Part shown: positions 52,489 to 63,338 of the stretch, one piece after another | Numbering within the stretch: position 1 is the stretch's first letter | Layout: every line of letters starts with the position of its first letter | Origin: Hippasteria phrygiana | Lineage: Eukaryota; Echinodermata; Asteroidea; Valvatida; Goniasteridae | Reading direction: 5' to 3' | Assembly: GCA_037893225.1 (NCBI GenBank) | Contig: JAZGUH010000186.1 | Location: forward strand, 868,001-932,000 | DNA length: 64,000 bases | Program-made: the position numbers and the translations under genes | The notes under the pieces: model-generated | Told to the model about the DNA's origin: nothing | The model's database searches: none | The model's input: the letters and a program-made list of their open reading frames with translations, nothing else

Positions 52489-52986
52489 TTAATAATTCAA
52501 ACCATCGTTTAAGTTATATAATTTTCTTAAATATGCTTTTTCTTTATATTTTTCATTTTCGAGTTCAATTTCTATTCTATTTTCCTCTAATTCTTCTAAT
52601 AGTTGTTTTAATACTTCTAATTCATTTAAGTCGCCTTCTTCTAATTCTCCTAATCTGTCTAATTCTTCTAATGTTTCTATTTCATCTAAGATTGCTGCTT
52701 CTTCTTCGTCAGTTCTATAATCATCTCTTATATGTCGTACAGCGTAAAGTTTAAATGCTTTGGGGTGTAAAAAAAACATTTCTTTTAAATTTTGTATATA
52801 TTTAACGGGGGTTTCGTCAAAATTATGATTTATAAAAGAGATACAATAATTTACGGCTTCTTCGTCAGTTTCTTCTATAGTTTCACAAATATTTAAACAT
52901 TTTGGTTTATATTCTTCGTCTTCGTTATATTGTTCATACGTTTCATACTCTAAAATATCGACGGCTTGACTCGCCAACTCAGACAA
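52489..52986 (-). CDS. Acidic Leu/Glu-rich protein, convergent gene of the viral element
   Basis: 165 codons, unbroken but with no in-frame ATG at the left side: the frame opens at TTG, and an in-frame TGA lies about 30 bases upstream, so the true N-terminus may be lost. It is rich in Glu/Asp/Leu with several Tyr. The centre (YIQNLKEMFFLHPKAFKLYA) looks folded. The C-terminal half is a repetitive LEELDRLGELEEGDLNELE coiled coil. No family recognised. It shares the palindrome at 52386 with the gene facing it. Confidence 0.55.
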   Translation of the reverse strand: MSELASQAVDILEYETYEQYNEDEEYKPKCLNICETIEETDEEAVNYCISFINHNFDETPVKYIQNLKEMFFLHPKAFKLYAVRHIRDDYRTDEEEAAILDEIETLEELDRLGELEEGDLNELEVLKQLLEELEENRIEIELENEKYKEKAYLRKLYNLNDGLNY

Positions 52987-53094
52987 TGACTTAATGGGTT
53001 TGCTTTTTCCAAGTCACATTTATCTTTTATAATGGCAATATAATATTTTTTAAAAATAAATAAAAAATATCTAATTTTTGTTGGATTATGACAA

Positions 53095-53290
53095 ATCAAT
53101 TTTGAGGAGGGGAAAGGAAGAGAGAAGAGAAGGGAGGGGGAAAATTTAATTAATTAATAATTTTTTTCTGGAGGGGAGAGAGATGCGCGATTTGTCGCAG
53201 AATCGGCATCTCCTATACTACTACTTGCGAATGTTTGAAACCAATACTTCACAATGTGGTGAAATTAATTCATTCATTCATTAATTCATT
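53095..53290. other. Purine-rich stretch and (ATTC)n
   Basis: GGAGGGGAAAGGAAGAGAGA-type sequence at 53105-53145 and a TTCATTCATTAATTCATTCA microsatellite at 53268-53296. Separates the acidic gene from the polymerase remnant. No coding. Confidence 0.6.
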
Positions 53291-53325
53291 CATTCAAAGG
53301 TAAAAAACACGAAAGAACGTGGAAC

Positions 53326-54990
53326 TTGGATGACTCTACCTACTATAGCGACCCCAATGTCATTAAATACATCGCGCGCAAAGAGAAATATCTTCCAAAA
53401 TTTTGCGAAAAATGTGACATATGTTGCCTTAGAAAATGTCGCGATCACTGTCACATTATGGGTAAATTTCGTGGCGCGGCTCATGTTTGTTGTAACTTGA
53501 AGCTACGGATTAACCCGGCGTAACGCCAATACCGGTCATTATTCACAATTTAGAAAGTTACGACGGTCATTTAATTATGCAATCTATTTCGAAAAACCTC
53601 GTCAATTTAGAAAATGACGACGAGTAGTTCAATGCTGCGATCCTTTTCGAACCAACTATCCGAACAATTAGATCGCGACGCTATCACTCGTCAACTATCC
53701 GGACAATTAAAGTGCATACCCAAAACGACCGAAAAATACATTTCATTTTCTGTAGGTCAATTGAGATGTTTAGATTCGTTTCATTTCTTGTCTACTTCGC
53801 TCGAAAAACTGCTATAGGCTTGTCCCAAAGACGCTTTAAACTACATCGACGAAGCAGCCGTAAAAACGGTCAAAGGGCCTTTTAACGGATACTACGGATT
53901 AATAGAAGTCGAAAAACGTCGACTTTTGCTTTAAAAAGGGCATCTACCCTTACGATCAGCTTTGAAAGATTTGACGAAACCCAGCTGCCTCCTAAACTTC
54001 ATTTTTACAGTAGTCTGACCGAATCTGAAATTAGCGACTCGGACTATACTCACACGCCCAAAAAGTATGGAAAGCTTTCGACATTAAAACTCTGGGTAAA
54101 TATCATCACGACCTTTACGTCTTGACGGACACTTTGTTGTTGGCCGACGTGTTTAAAAACTTTTGACAAATTTGTCAAACAAATTACGGATTAGGACATT
54201 ATTACACGTCTCCGGGACTCAGTTGGGACGCTGTGTTGAATCACAGCAAGATAGAATTGGAACTTTTGACAGATTACGACATGTATTTATTCGTAGAAAA
54301 AGGATCCGAAAAAAATATCTAGCGTATATTTTCGCGTCGTTTTGCCAAAGCCAACAATAAATACCTGAAAGAATACGATCCCGACGAGCCGGACGTCTTT
54401 ATTTAATTATTCAGTACTTATGGACGCAAATAACTTGTATGGATATGCCATGTCTTAGGCTTTACCGTATTCTGGTTTCAAGTGGGTCAATTGAAAAATG
54501 ACTGCCCATGTGGACGTCCGATTTTTTTTAGGCCCTACGCGTTGTCTCTAGAAGACGACTCTGCAGACGGTTATCTTTTAGAGGTAGACCTAGAATATCC
54601 CGAACGTCTACACGACCTACACAGTGGATATCATTTAGCCCCCGAAAACATAATTATACCTCAAGAGCAGATGAGTGAGTTGAATCAACCGCCAAATATA
54701 CGCAAGTTGACGCCACATTTATACGCCAAAAAGCGTTACGTAACTCATCTCAGGAATTTAAAATTGTATTTACAACGAGGATTAATTCTAAAACGAGTAC
54801 ATATGATTTTAACGTTGAAAAAAAAAAACGTTGGATGAGATCTTACATCGATAAAAATACCCAACTCAGAATATTGGCTAAATCTGATTTTGAGCGTGAT
54901 TTTTTTAAACTGATGAACAACTCGGTGTTTGGGGAAACGATGGAAAACGATGGAAAACGTCAGAAACCGAATGAATGGTGTTTTGTATGG
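53326..54990 (+). pseudogene. Protein-primed type-B DNA polymerase, truncated and decayed
   Basis: Remnants in order: an endonuclease VII-like zinc motif (CEKCDICCLRKCRDHCHIMG, then FRGAAHVCCNL) at 53400-53505; the exonuclease-linked block TEKYISFSVGQLRCLDSFHF (about 53728-53790); [15 protein letters not shown] (about 54010); a palm motif A region DANNLYGYAM (54423-54452) followed directly by TAG; and a motif B region [14 protein letters not shown] (about 54908-54950). There a 10-11 base tandem duplication (CGATGGAAAA twice) shifts the frame. Motif C is absent, so the gene is cut off after motif B. There are many stops and shifts throughout. This is the Polinton/adintovirus PolB layout. Confidence 0.75.
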
Positions 54991-55380
54991 TGGCCCTGAA
55001 GGGACATCAAAGACGCAAATGTTCTTTTACAAATACAACACCACACATTTTTTTACGACACCACAAATTTGTTAACGACCGTTGCAAATTTGTTCACGAC
55101 CGTTGCACCTTTTTTTACGACCGTTGCAAATTTTGTCACGACTGTCGCAATTTTTTTTACGACTGTCGCGAATTTTGTACAGACCTGTACATGGGCAGCG
55201 TTACAGGGGGGGGGGGGGGAATGTCCCCCAATTTTTTTTTTGGGGTGGGACGGCTATGGCCGTGCCACCCAATAATTTTACCCTTGCCAAATACATTTTA
55301 TGGGCCTTCCTCGAAACCGGGGGGGGGGGGGTGGACGGATTATCGTAGTGAATTTTGTATTTGGGATTTGAATCCATTTT
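54991..55380. repeat. ACGACCGTTGCAAATTTGT-type tandem words and G/T homopolymers
   Basis: About six diverged copies of a 23-24 base unit around ACGACCGTTGCAAATT (55060-55180), followed by G13, T9 and G12 runs. Open frames here are low-complexity. It marks the right edge of the viral remnant. Confidence 0.6.
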
Positions 55381-55610
55381 TCCTTTTACATAGGGTTTAA
55401 ACGATCCCAGAGCCGCTCTCAGCGCCCACCTGATGAATGTTGTGACTGCCTTTTTATCGGCAATGTATTTGGGTTTGAATCAAAACGATAACTGAGGGAC
55501 CGGGAACCAGTCTACTTTGAAAATAATTCAGGATTGGGGCAGGATACCAGTTGAACAACTTCAGTGAAAATGGTGGATATTTGTGCCGCCGTCAGGACAT
55601 TGCATGCAGG

Positions 55611-56353
55611 ATGGACGTGGACGGGGATTCTGAAATTAATGTAGATCGATTTGTAGAAGACGACGAATTTTCAGACGGAGATGGCATCCAACAAGATAGT
55701 GAATGCCAGGGAACGGGATATTTTGAGTTCGATCGAACTTTTGTTTATATAGAACGCATCGGGGAAGCTGGTCAAACTGCTGACGTTTATGACACGACCA
55801 ATAATCATGTCGACGATGTCAATGTGAATGCTACATGTACGCCTACGACCGGCCATCCCCAGTCCCCAGAGAATCCATCGTTCTCTGATCATGATATCCT
55901 ACATGAACGAGAAGCTGAAAGAAATAAAACAGACCAATCTGACATCTTGAAGCTAGGTGATGGTTGTGATGGGTTCATACATCACACCATATCGCCTGAT
56001 CAAATTCAGACACAGATTAGTCATGTCGGCCCAGGGTATCCATTTATGCCTGATGACATAGCAGGGGCAACCCTGACTATGGAAAGAACAAATCCTAAGA
56101 CAAAGAAAAAGGAAATACAAAGATATAACTGTGAGTTTGAACGTTGCAATCGTACATATAGTACACCTGGAAATTTAAAAACCCATTTAAAAACTCACAC
56201 TGGGGACTTCAGTTTTGTCTGTAAAGAAAAGGGTTGTGGAAAAGCATTCTTAACAAGCTACAGCTTAAAGATTCATGTTCGTGTGCACACAAAAGAGCGT
56301 CCATATTCTTGTGTATCTGAGGGATGTCAAAAGTCCTTTAACACATTGTACAG
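55611..56353 (+). CDS. MTF1: MTF1 (metal-response transcription factor 1), first recognisable coding exon
   Basis: From ATG 55611 (AGGATGG, good initiation context; the open frame upstream has no ATG) 247 codons run to a split Arg codon at the consensus donor AG|GTAAGT (56352-56359). The N-terminus is acidic. [13 protein letters not shown] and [10 protein letters not shown] match the pre-finger region of vertebrate MTF1, and [11 protein letters not shown] matches its nuclear-localisation segment. Fingers: [21 protein letters not shown] (about 172-196), [20 protein letters not shown] (about 202-226) and the start of a third ([16 protein letters not shown]). MTF1 has six fingers and binds metal-response elements when zinc or cadmium rises, activating metallothioneins. 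The remaining fingers must be in later exons, which I did not find. Confidence 0.88.
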
Positions 56354-56359
56354 GTAAGT
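56354..56359 (+). other. Consensus splice donor of the MTF1 exon
   Basis: GTAAGT directly after TACAG. The reading frame would stop at TAA (56355-56357), so splicing is required. Confidence 0.85.
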
Positions 56360-57040
56360 TGGGCTTATTTTGTTTTAGATAGGATATCATTGTTATGTAG
56401 GCTTAGGCCTAGCCCTAGGCCTGTACGTTTAACCCTTGATGAGCATGGTATTTTACGGAAGAGGTCGGGGTGTTGCAGCAGTTCTGGCAACAAAAAACGA
56501 ACCGCTACAATGTGTTTGTGCAGTCAAACATACACGATAAATCCTACAATGGATTGAAACTGCACAAACAGCGGTCAGTGGCGTCATCTGGCCTGGTGAC
56601 ACCTTTTTTTTGCGCCCTATGCTCATCATGCCTATGACGTCTTTCGTACGCAAGGGAAAAGGGTCACTGAAATAGAAAACAATGTTGGTCTTATTTAACA
56701 TGGAGGAAGGAATGTGTTTGTTACTAAAAAACGGCACTGTTGCTGTTTTTTCTCTTAATTCTGATTTGTTTGGCTCATTTACGCTATTTTTTCTACATCT
56801 TTTTAAAATTATCCGCTCAAAAATTGCAAAAGGATGATGTAATGCATCACGTGACCCTGTGACGTCATGTCTAGAACGGCCGGCCGCGCATCGCGCATAT
56901 TGTGCACAAAACACATAGTGCTTGCCCTACAAATGGGGCTGTAAATTGTTCTTTTTCGACTTTTGCCCTTTTACTGTCATCATAGTGACCGTAAAAAGAC
57001 AAGTTAAAAAGGAACCATTTACAGCCCTATTTGCGTCGTG
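56360..57040. other. MTF1 intron, no element recognised
   Basis: Contains GCCTAGCCCTAGGCC-like palindromic words near 56404-56420 and ordinary AT-rich sequence. No coding signal that I can support. Confidence 0.5.
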
Positions 57041-57660
57041 CAAACTGGCCTACACATGTCATGCATGTAGCTGCAGACATTTCTGGCAAATGGATATTTC
57101 CGACTGAAGCTTTGACCGTCGAAAAGTGGAAACAATTCCAGGCATATTTTGACACGTAAAATGCAAGATGTCGGCTAGTTGTGTCGTTCTAGGCTTCAGT
57201 AATATACCCAAAGAAGATGTACATTCCCCAAAGACGAGGGATTGTGGAAAATTTGGGCCTCAATTTGACCGGCTAAACAGAGCACACTGGGCATTGCTGG
57301 GTCTGGCCGTAGTCCAAACTGGCCTACAATGCATACACCTCTGGCAAGTGGATATTTCCGATTTTCTGAAGCTGTGAGCATCGGAAGTGGAAACAAATTA
57401 CAGCCATAGTTTGACACGTTACATGCAGAATGTCGGCCAGGTATGTCATTGCAGGCTTCAGTAATATATCCAAAGAAGTTGTACATTCCCCAAAGACGAG
57501 GGATTGTGAAAAAAATGTAGGCCTCAAAAGTCCGGCTGAACAGAGCAAACTCCCTGAGCAAACTGTTGGGCCGCGTCGCCATGCTTGTACATGTACATTG
57601 TACGTAGTCCAAACTAGCCTTTACAATGCATACATTTCTGGGACGTCGACGCTGCAGCGC
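57041..57660 (+). repeat. Tandem repeat of about 275-295 bp, two and a bit copies
   Basis: Units start near 57041, 57314 and 57609 (CCAAACTGGCCTACA). Each full unit holds an ATG frame: MSASCVVLGFSNIPKEDVHS at 57168 and MSARYVIAGFSNISKEVVHS at 57430. These look like a degenerate THAP-domain N-terminus, with the second Cys ligand replaced by Phe. Probably fragments of a THAP-carrying transposon or gene. Confidence 0.6.
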
Positions 57661-58050
57661 TGTACTCGGTCAATAAATGAAACAAGTAGATTCACTCAAA
57701 CTTACCAAGAACGTTTGTTTTATTCATATCATGTTCATATCAAGCAAAAGTGACAATTTTAAGCAGGTACATGTACATGTAGGTATACTTTTTTAACTAG
57801 CCCGTCGGGCAAGTTAAAGAGTGCTTTTCACTAGCCCGGAGCAGTTTTTACTAGACATTGTACGCCGGGCTAGTGCTAAGGTCGAGGCCTGGTCTACAGT
57901 CCTCAATTCTCATTTTGTATGCAATAGTATGTTAAATAAAGTGTAAACGATAACAAAACATACTGTACATGTCGCTGTTGGGCGTGATCGGTCGATCACG
58001 TTGCGCTATCAGTCGATTATGACCGATTATGGTTGTGTCGATTATGGTTG
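57661..58050. other. No supported gene
   Basis: AT-rich sequence with TACATGTACATGTA at 57769-57782. The text CTAGCCCGTCGGGC / CTAGCCCGGAGC / GCCGGGCTAG near 57800-57870 forms an inverted-repeat cluster. Confidence 0.5.
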
Positions 58051-58070
58051 TGTGCCAGAGTTGTAATCAA

Positions 58071-58142
58071 GTCAGTCACAAGTCAGTCACAAGTCAGTTA
58101 CAAGTCAGTCACAAGTCAGTCACAAGTCAGTCACAAGTCAGT
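58071..58142. repeat. Subterminal array, CACAAGTCAGT, about 6-7 copies
   Basis: A 10-bp unit (CACAAGTCAGT-type) adjoining the left terminal repeat. Confidence 0.85.
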
Positions 58143-58870
58143 CCAGTAATGGAAATAAGCCAAAAAAAATTGATTAGCAAATTATGCTAATCATATTTTC
58201 ATTTGATTAGCAATGTGATAAAATTGACTAGCAAAAAAACAAAACGCGACAAACTCAACAAAATTATATATTTTTTTTAATCAAACTTTTAATATTGATT
58301 GATAGGTGTGCCAAAGATAAGCAACGTATTGCATTCTTGTTATTTAAAAAATAAACAAATCACATTATGATTCTGGGTCTTGGTTCTTGCACAGCGTAAT
58401 TGTGAATGTAAAGTGTTCTATTCAAAAATAAACTGAATATTTTTCCAGTTGAAAATGTTTACACAATAAGGCCAAGTAAAAATAAACACTGCTGATCGTC
58501 CGGGTTTTCAAAACGAGGATGAGGGCCGTTTTAAATAAATGAAAAATCTGTTTTGGAGGAAAACAAATAAAATGAAAAAAAAAAGGATGCGGCTTCAAAA
58601 AAGGTTGCGGGCGTTGTTTTTTTTACTTGGCCTAAAGACAAGGATAAAAAAAAATTCAGGTATAAAAAAATAATCTGACAATCCGCTGAGAGTCCTTTCT
58701 GAATTGGTTTTTTTACTAGTTACGTACATGTACATTTCAATTTCAGCCCCTGACATGCCTGAAGTTAAATATTGCAAAAGCCCAACCAGGGTTCTTTTGA
58801 AAATATTGTCAAGAGTTCCAGGAACAATTCCTTGATAGTCTTGACGGCAGACGCATGCTTTACATGCAGC

Positions 58871-59130
58871 TTAGCGCTGATATCCGAGTCTGCGAATGAA
58901 TAAATAGCGTGACGGAATGGATCGGCGAATAGCGCAAATGGATCGGCGAATAGCTCGAATGGATCGGCGATTCCCCTCACGAAAGTGTACAAAAATTCCC
59001 CCAGTTTTCATTTTGGTTTCCTGTGATCTGCAAAGAGCACAATAAAGGATGATATCCTCTGACTGATCCTCCTGTTTCAACCATAGCATATGGCCATTTT
59101 CACAATCAGTGGTGTAACTCTGAAAATTGA
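58871..59130 (-). other. Cys/His-containing open frame, left inverted copy
   Basis: The minus strand reads SYTTDCENGHMLWLKQEDQS then LYCALC, a C-x3-H...C-x2-C pattern. Its DNA (TTACACCACTGATTGTGAAA and 10 more bases) recurs inverted at 60748-60777. Small zinc-binding coding fragment or coincidence of a shared repeat; not a confirmed gene. Confidence 0.3.
58914..58972. repeat. Threefold 21-bp repeat, GAATGGATCGGCGAATAGC
   Basis: Three in-frame units (ATCGGCGAATAGC then GAATGG or AAATGG), giving an RRSIRAI-type repeat on the minus strand. Confidence 0.8.
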
Positions 59131-60688
59131 AGTTTTTGATCTGTATTTTTTTTACCAGTGCACAGAACTCTATTTTTTTGGGCATGTGACTGTCCTGGGT
59201 GAACACTACCTCGGGTGGCTTAACAAAGTTTATGCGTTTCTTGTCGTCTTGTCGTCAAGCGTGCAGCTTTTACATACCCATTTTGGTACACCTTGATTTT
59301 ATCTTTATACAAATGTATATGTAATTCCAACTTGTTTTTTGTTGGGGGTTATCTGGTTATACACAACTGTTTGAACTTTATGCCATACTATTTTCATCAG
59401 CCATCCAGTTTCGGTTCTGTGGTGGAGTCATCGGCAGTTGGTGTGTTTCGGAGTATACATTTTTCGTTAACTTTTACTACCAATTAACTGTGTGATACTG
59501 CTCATATTTGAAAATGCCAAATGTTCCAGTTATTATTTAATTGTAATGGTGAAGAGTTCTACTTATGTTAGGTATGTCCTTTTTGTTATGAGTAATTGCT
59601 TCTGAAATTTGTGTGTGTTCAAACATACATGTTAACTTTTCCGTTAACAGTTTTGTACCCTCCGAAACGTTTTGTTATTTGACCTGGCTTGTAAACGAAC
59701 TATTAGGTAGTCAAACTGTTAATGAAGAAAGTAAGGACTGACTTTAGAAAAGAATTATGTTTGCCCAGTTTTTTGGGAGATGTTAACTTTCCGTTAACAC
59801 TAGTAGTACACTCCGAAACACTATGTACACTCCAAAACAATTCAGGGAGGTTTTACCATGTTTTCTTCCTTTTAATAAATGTCCTCAGACCCAAATGTGA
59901 AACCTGATTCCTTTACATACATGTAGATTATAACAATAATGGTTGAAAAGACAAAGTCTACAAAATGGGTTGTTTCAGAAGCAACAGTTTACAAAAAGTT
60001 GTTTCAGAGGAGACACGATTAAGTTTACAACACATATTTATCATCCTAAGCCACACATTGTGGCCACAATGCATTTTTTTAATGTTATTTTGGCACTGTA
60101 ACAGTAACATTTGTATTAGGTTTACTTGGAAACTTCAAATGTTCTTGTAATCATCTTTCAAGAAATGTTAACATTTGTGTATCCTCCGAAACACCATGGA
60201 AACACACACCAAATGTTAAACAGTATTTTCTGAAACACTAAGTTTGGAAAATTTTAACTTGGATTTGTATTCCACCTTTATAATATGTAGACCCTTCTGC
60301 GTAGTGTTCATACAGGAAGTTAGAGTGGGCCTTCAGTCTATAAAAGTGTTTTTAAATTGAAAATAGTCTTACAAAGTATCATTTTGTAGCAAAAATGTTG
60401 TTTAACACAGAAAAAAAAAAACGTGAACTGGGACATGATTTTTTTTTTATTTCAGTTTAGAACTATGTCTTATACTTAACAATAAAATTCATATAAGGTT
60501 GAGATGCAAACTTGAATAGTTACAAGAATCCAGATGCTTAAAAATACTGTTTTTGCTTGAATTTTGACATTAAATGCTATTTGCCTTCAGTTTTGGTGAA
60601 CTACATGTACATGTATATGGATGTTTTAAGCTCAAGTGTTATTTGTTACCATAAATTTAAGTCCTACTGAGCATATTTTTGGTGGGAA

Positions 60689-60919
60689 ATGTTAAAGTTA
60701 ACGTGTTTTAAATTTTTCACTCTTGGGCAACTACATGTACATGTAAGTTACACCACTGATTGTGAAAATGGCCATATCTTTCTGCCATTTTCGGACAGTG
60801 AAATTAAATGCACCACCTGTGTATGTAGCATGCCCATGCTTGTCCAACGTAATCGTGTCACCATGGAGCATATAGTTCATGTCGGCATAAACATCAACCG
60901 TACTGAACACGCACCGTAA
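60689..60919 (+). other. Cys/His-containing open frame, right inverted copy
   Basis: A 76-codon frame with SYTTDCENGHIFLPFSDSEI and KCTTCVC, the same C-x3-H...C-x2-C spacing type as the left copy. Starts at ATG 60689. The coding status is unproven. Confidence 0.3.
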
Positions 60920-61334
60920 AGTGTATGGAGTATCTGTGCTGTGCCCGCATAGTACTGTACCGAACTACACGTGCTTATCACCACAAAAAACCTCGTTTCC
61001 CAAACTAGTCCTTATTGCGCAAAACCATTGAAAGAAACCGAAGACACATTGGGGCTGAGATTGCGCTAGCAGTGTGTTTGCCAAACAATCGAAAGATCGG
61101 ATAAAAACGATGTATTTGTGGTTATCGCGTCGAGTCCGATTTATTGTTTTAAATCCAAAGTTTCCGTCGTCACACTGAATATGTATAGTAGGGATATGTA
61201 TGTCGAGCATCGGCCGTCGTTCTGCATGATCTTATCAGAAATTTTGATTCGCAAAAAATTGCTAATCACTTTTAAGTTTGCCTCGCTTTTCGTGCAAAAT
61301 GTATCGCATTTTGCGATGGAATCCAGCTATTTCC

Positions 61335-61437
61335 ATCACAAGTCACGTCACAAGTCACGTCACAAGTCACGTCACAAGTCACGTCACAAGTCACGTCACA
61401 AGTCACGTCACAAGTCACGTCACAAGTCACGTCACAA
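61335..61437. repeat. Subterminal array, CACAAGTCACGT, about 8-9 copies
   Basis: A perfect 12-bp unit near the right end of the 3.5-kb element. It shares CACAAGTCA with the left array but has a different period. Confidence 0.9.
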
Positions 61438-61820
61438 GCTGCATGTATTCAAACACTATAATAACAAAAGCATTTCTTTGTCATTGTTCATCCCATGTAG
61501 CTTGTGAGCTGACTTTGACAAGTTTGTGATCTACATTAACCTTTTGATCTGACTTGTGATTGACTTGATTACAACTCTACAATGGACCGATCCGGCCTGT
61601 CAATCGAACAGCGTGCATTGACCAATAGGATTACGACTTTTGGTTAGCAACAGTTCTACAGGCGTGGTCCGCCATTAGCTCGGTCAAACTTTTTCACATG
61701 CGCTGTGAAAAGTGTACACAAACAAATGTGTTTGGTGCGGCCGGGCACCGAATTTTTTCAATAAAAGTGCGGCTGTAGCCTACAGTGTAGGTGTTTATAT
61801 TTAATGGGGTAGTTTAAGAA

Positions 61821-61998
61821 ATGGTAACGATATGCTGTCATGGCATATAAGACACCAGGTACTCAGATCAGGACATCGTTTTCTTCCCGTTTCCAAAACC
61901 GAAAACTAATTTGGAAAAATGTTTGAGATAGATTAAAAAGCGTGTGGCCGGCTGCATTCTGATCTGAATATCAAGAAGGACAAGTACGTATGCTCTGA
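61821..61998 (+). pseudogene. THAP-domain-like exon remnant
   Basis: ATG 61821 opens MVTICCHGI then TAA. In frame after it are RYSDQDIVFFPFPKPKTNLE and KCLR, and in another frame SDLNIKKDKYVCSE ends at a possible donor GTAGG. The FFPFPKPK...KCLR and KYVCSE blocks fit a THAP domain (Cys, FP motif, C-terminal Cys). There are stops at 61848 and after KCLR and a frame change, so it is a relic. Confidence 0.45.
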
Positions 61999-62059
61999 GG
62001 TAGGATTCGCAGTTAACATGTTTAATATTCTGTACATGAATAGGAGATGGAAAGTGTAT

Positions 62060-63335
62060 AGGCCCCTACATGTATGTACATGTACATGTAATTGTCATCG
62101 ATTTATTATCAGGAAATAAAAGAACTAATTATAAGAAAACTTTATTATAACTTTGACCTGGTGCCCTTTTGCTGGTTGTAACGTTAGCTAGACCTGTTCT
62201 GTGTCGAGCCTCGAGGGTACTAGTTAAGAGTCTTCTTTAACCCTAACCTTCCCTAACCTGCCAAAATCAAACACCCCATTTGTGTTGAATTTTGTGTGAT
62301 TGGGTACTGTAGAGCCTTGGCACCTTCACTTTGCATGGGACTTGATGCCCTGATTTTGTCTAAGTACAAAGAATGTGCCATTGGTTTACTACACAGTGTT
62401 GGAGTTTGTGTGGTTAGGGAAGGATTCTAGTAAAAAGCCTTGGGCTGTTAGGGTTAATATTAGACTATGGTATACATGTAATTCAATTGCGTCGTAACAT
62501 CCGCGGTTTATTTTATTCCAATACTAACTTACCCAGCAACACAGCTACATCTACATGTACTTTCTGCAACGAGCCCGTCCTTTCCGAAACACAATGTGGC
62601 GGGTCTCTCTTCCCTCTTTCCCCGCAACAGCAACTTGACCATCCTTAATGAATTCACAAATGACTTGTACATACCCCTCCTTAAAATAATTGTAACCCTT
62701 AACTTTCGCCCGCTTGCTAATTTTGTCCCCGCCTAAAGAATTTAAATCCACCGCCTTTGGCAGACTACACCGAGTCGCGTCGTCGTCGTCGTCGTCGATG
62801 TATTTGTCCGGGTCGCTGTGCGTTACACGTAATGTTTGTGTACTTCAAAGTAAAGCTTGACCGAGGTAATGGCGTCGCCATGCCGTTGCTAACGTGGGCG
62901 GAGCTTATGGTCAAATCCGGATCGGTCTATTGTGTGTAAAGAGAGGGGGGGGGGGGGGGGGTGGTTCCTGTTATTAACTTGGATGAGAAATGTGCAGTAT
63001 GATGATGATGCTGTACCAAAAATGCCACTGAGATTTTAAGACAAACTATCTATTCTAGAAAAGAATATGATAAATAAAAGGGATATGACAAGTACTGATT
63101 TCCTGAACAATTGCGTGCGCTATGGTTATACTTGACTTTTAATTACGGTCATTTGAATTGATTGATTTAAAAAAAAATGTTTTAAGCAAATGGTACAATA
63201 GTAAAAAAAAAATAAAAAAATCAATTAAAAAAAACATGTAGCCGTGTTTTGGGTGGCGAATATTTAATCATCGCGATTTTATCGTTGTATCGCCCAGCAC
63301 CACTAGTTGCGCTACATGTAGTTGCCCACACCTAG
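62060..63335. other. No supported gene
   Basis: Contains a TACATGTACATGTA tract at 62069-62089, a GTC/CGT triplet run at 62775-62797 and a G run at 62945-62962. The small open frames on both strands near 62551-62940 lack motifs. Confidence 0.5.
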
Positions 63336-63338
63336 TAA

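Larger units (their letters stand above)
46482..55180. mobile_element. Decayed Polinton/adintovirus-like element, partial
   Basis: A set of genes with the gene content of Polinton-type dsDNA elements: double-jelly-roll major capsid protein, A32/FtsK-like packaging ATPase, several small membrane or coiled-coil proteins, and a protein-primed type-B DNA polymerase. All but the ATPase and a few small frames are broken by stops and frameshifts. The capsid N-terminus is missing at the left edge and the polymerase is truncated at motif B on the right. No integrase, protease or long terminal inverted repeats were seen. Codon use is AT-rich and intronless, unlike the MTF1 exon next door. Confidence 0.8.
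58057..61578. mobile_element. 3.5-kb DNA element with 30-bp terminal inverted repeats
   Basis: The left end AGAGTTGTAATCAAGTCAGT (58057 onward) and right end complement (61549-61578) match at 29 of 30 positions. Each end is followed inward by its own tandem array. The interior has no transposase that I recognise. It carries two copies, in opposite orientation, of a segment encoding YTTDCENGH, and repeated GTTAAC/CTCCGAAAC words. Type not identified. Confidence 0.65.

Noticed and set aside
53326..54990. An alternative genetic code (TAG or TAA read as sense) as the reason for stops in the viral genes
   Set aside because: Stops of all types occur together with many frameshifts, and intact genes use normal stops. 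Decay is the simpler explanation.
55069..55348. Coding continuation of the viral polymerase
   Set aside because: Tandem ACGACCGTTGC words and G/T runs give low-complexity frames with no polymerase motif.
61118..61529. Open frames with HKSRHKSRHKS or TSHVTSHVTSHV repeats
   Set aside because: Produced by the 12-bp CACAAGTCACGT array.
58057..61578. A second Polinton, because the terminal repeat begins AG
   Set aside because: No polymerase, capsid, ATPase or integrase sequence inside, and 6-base target duplications are not evident.
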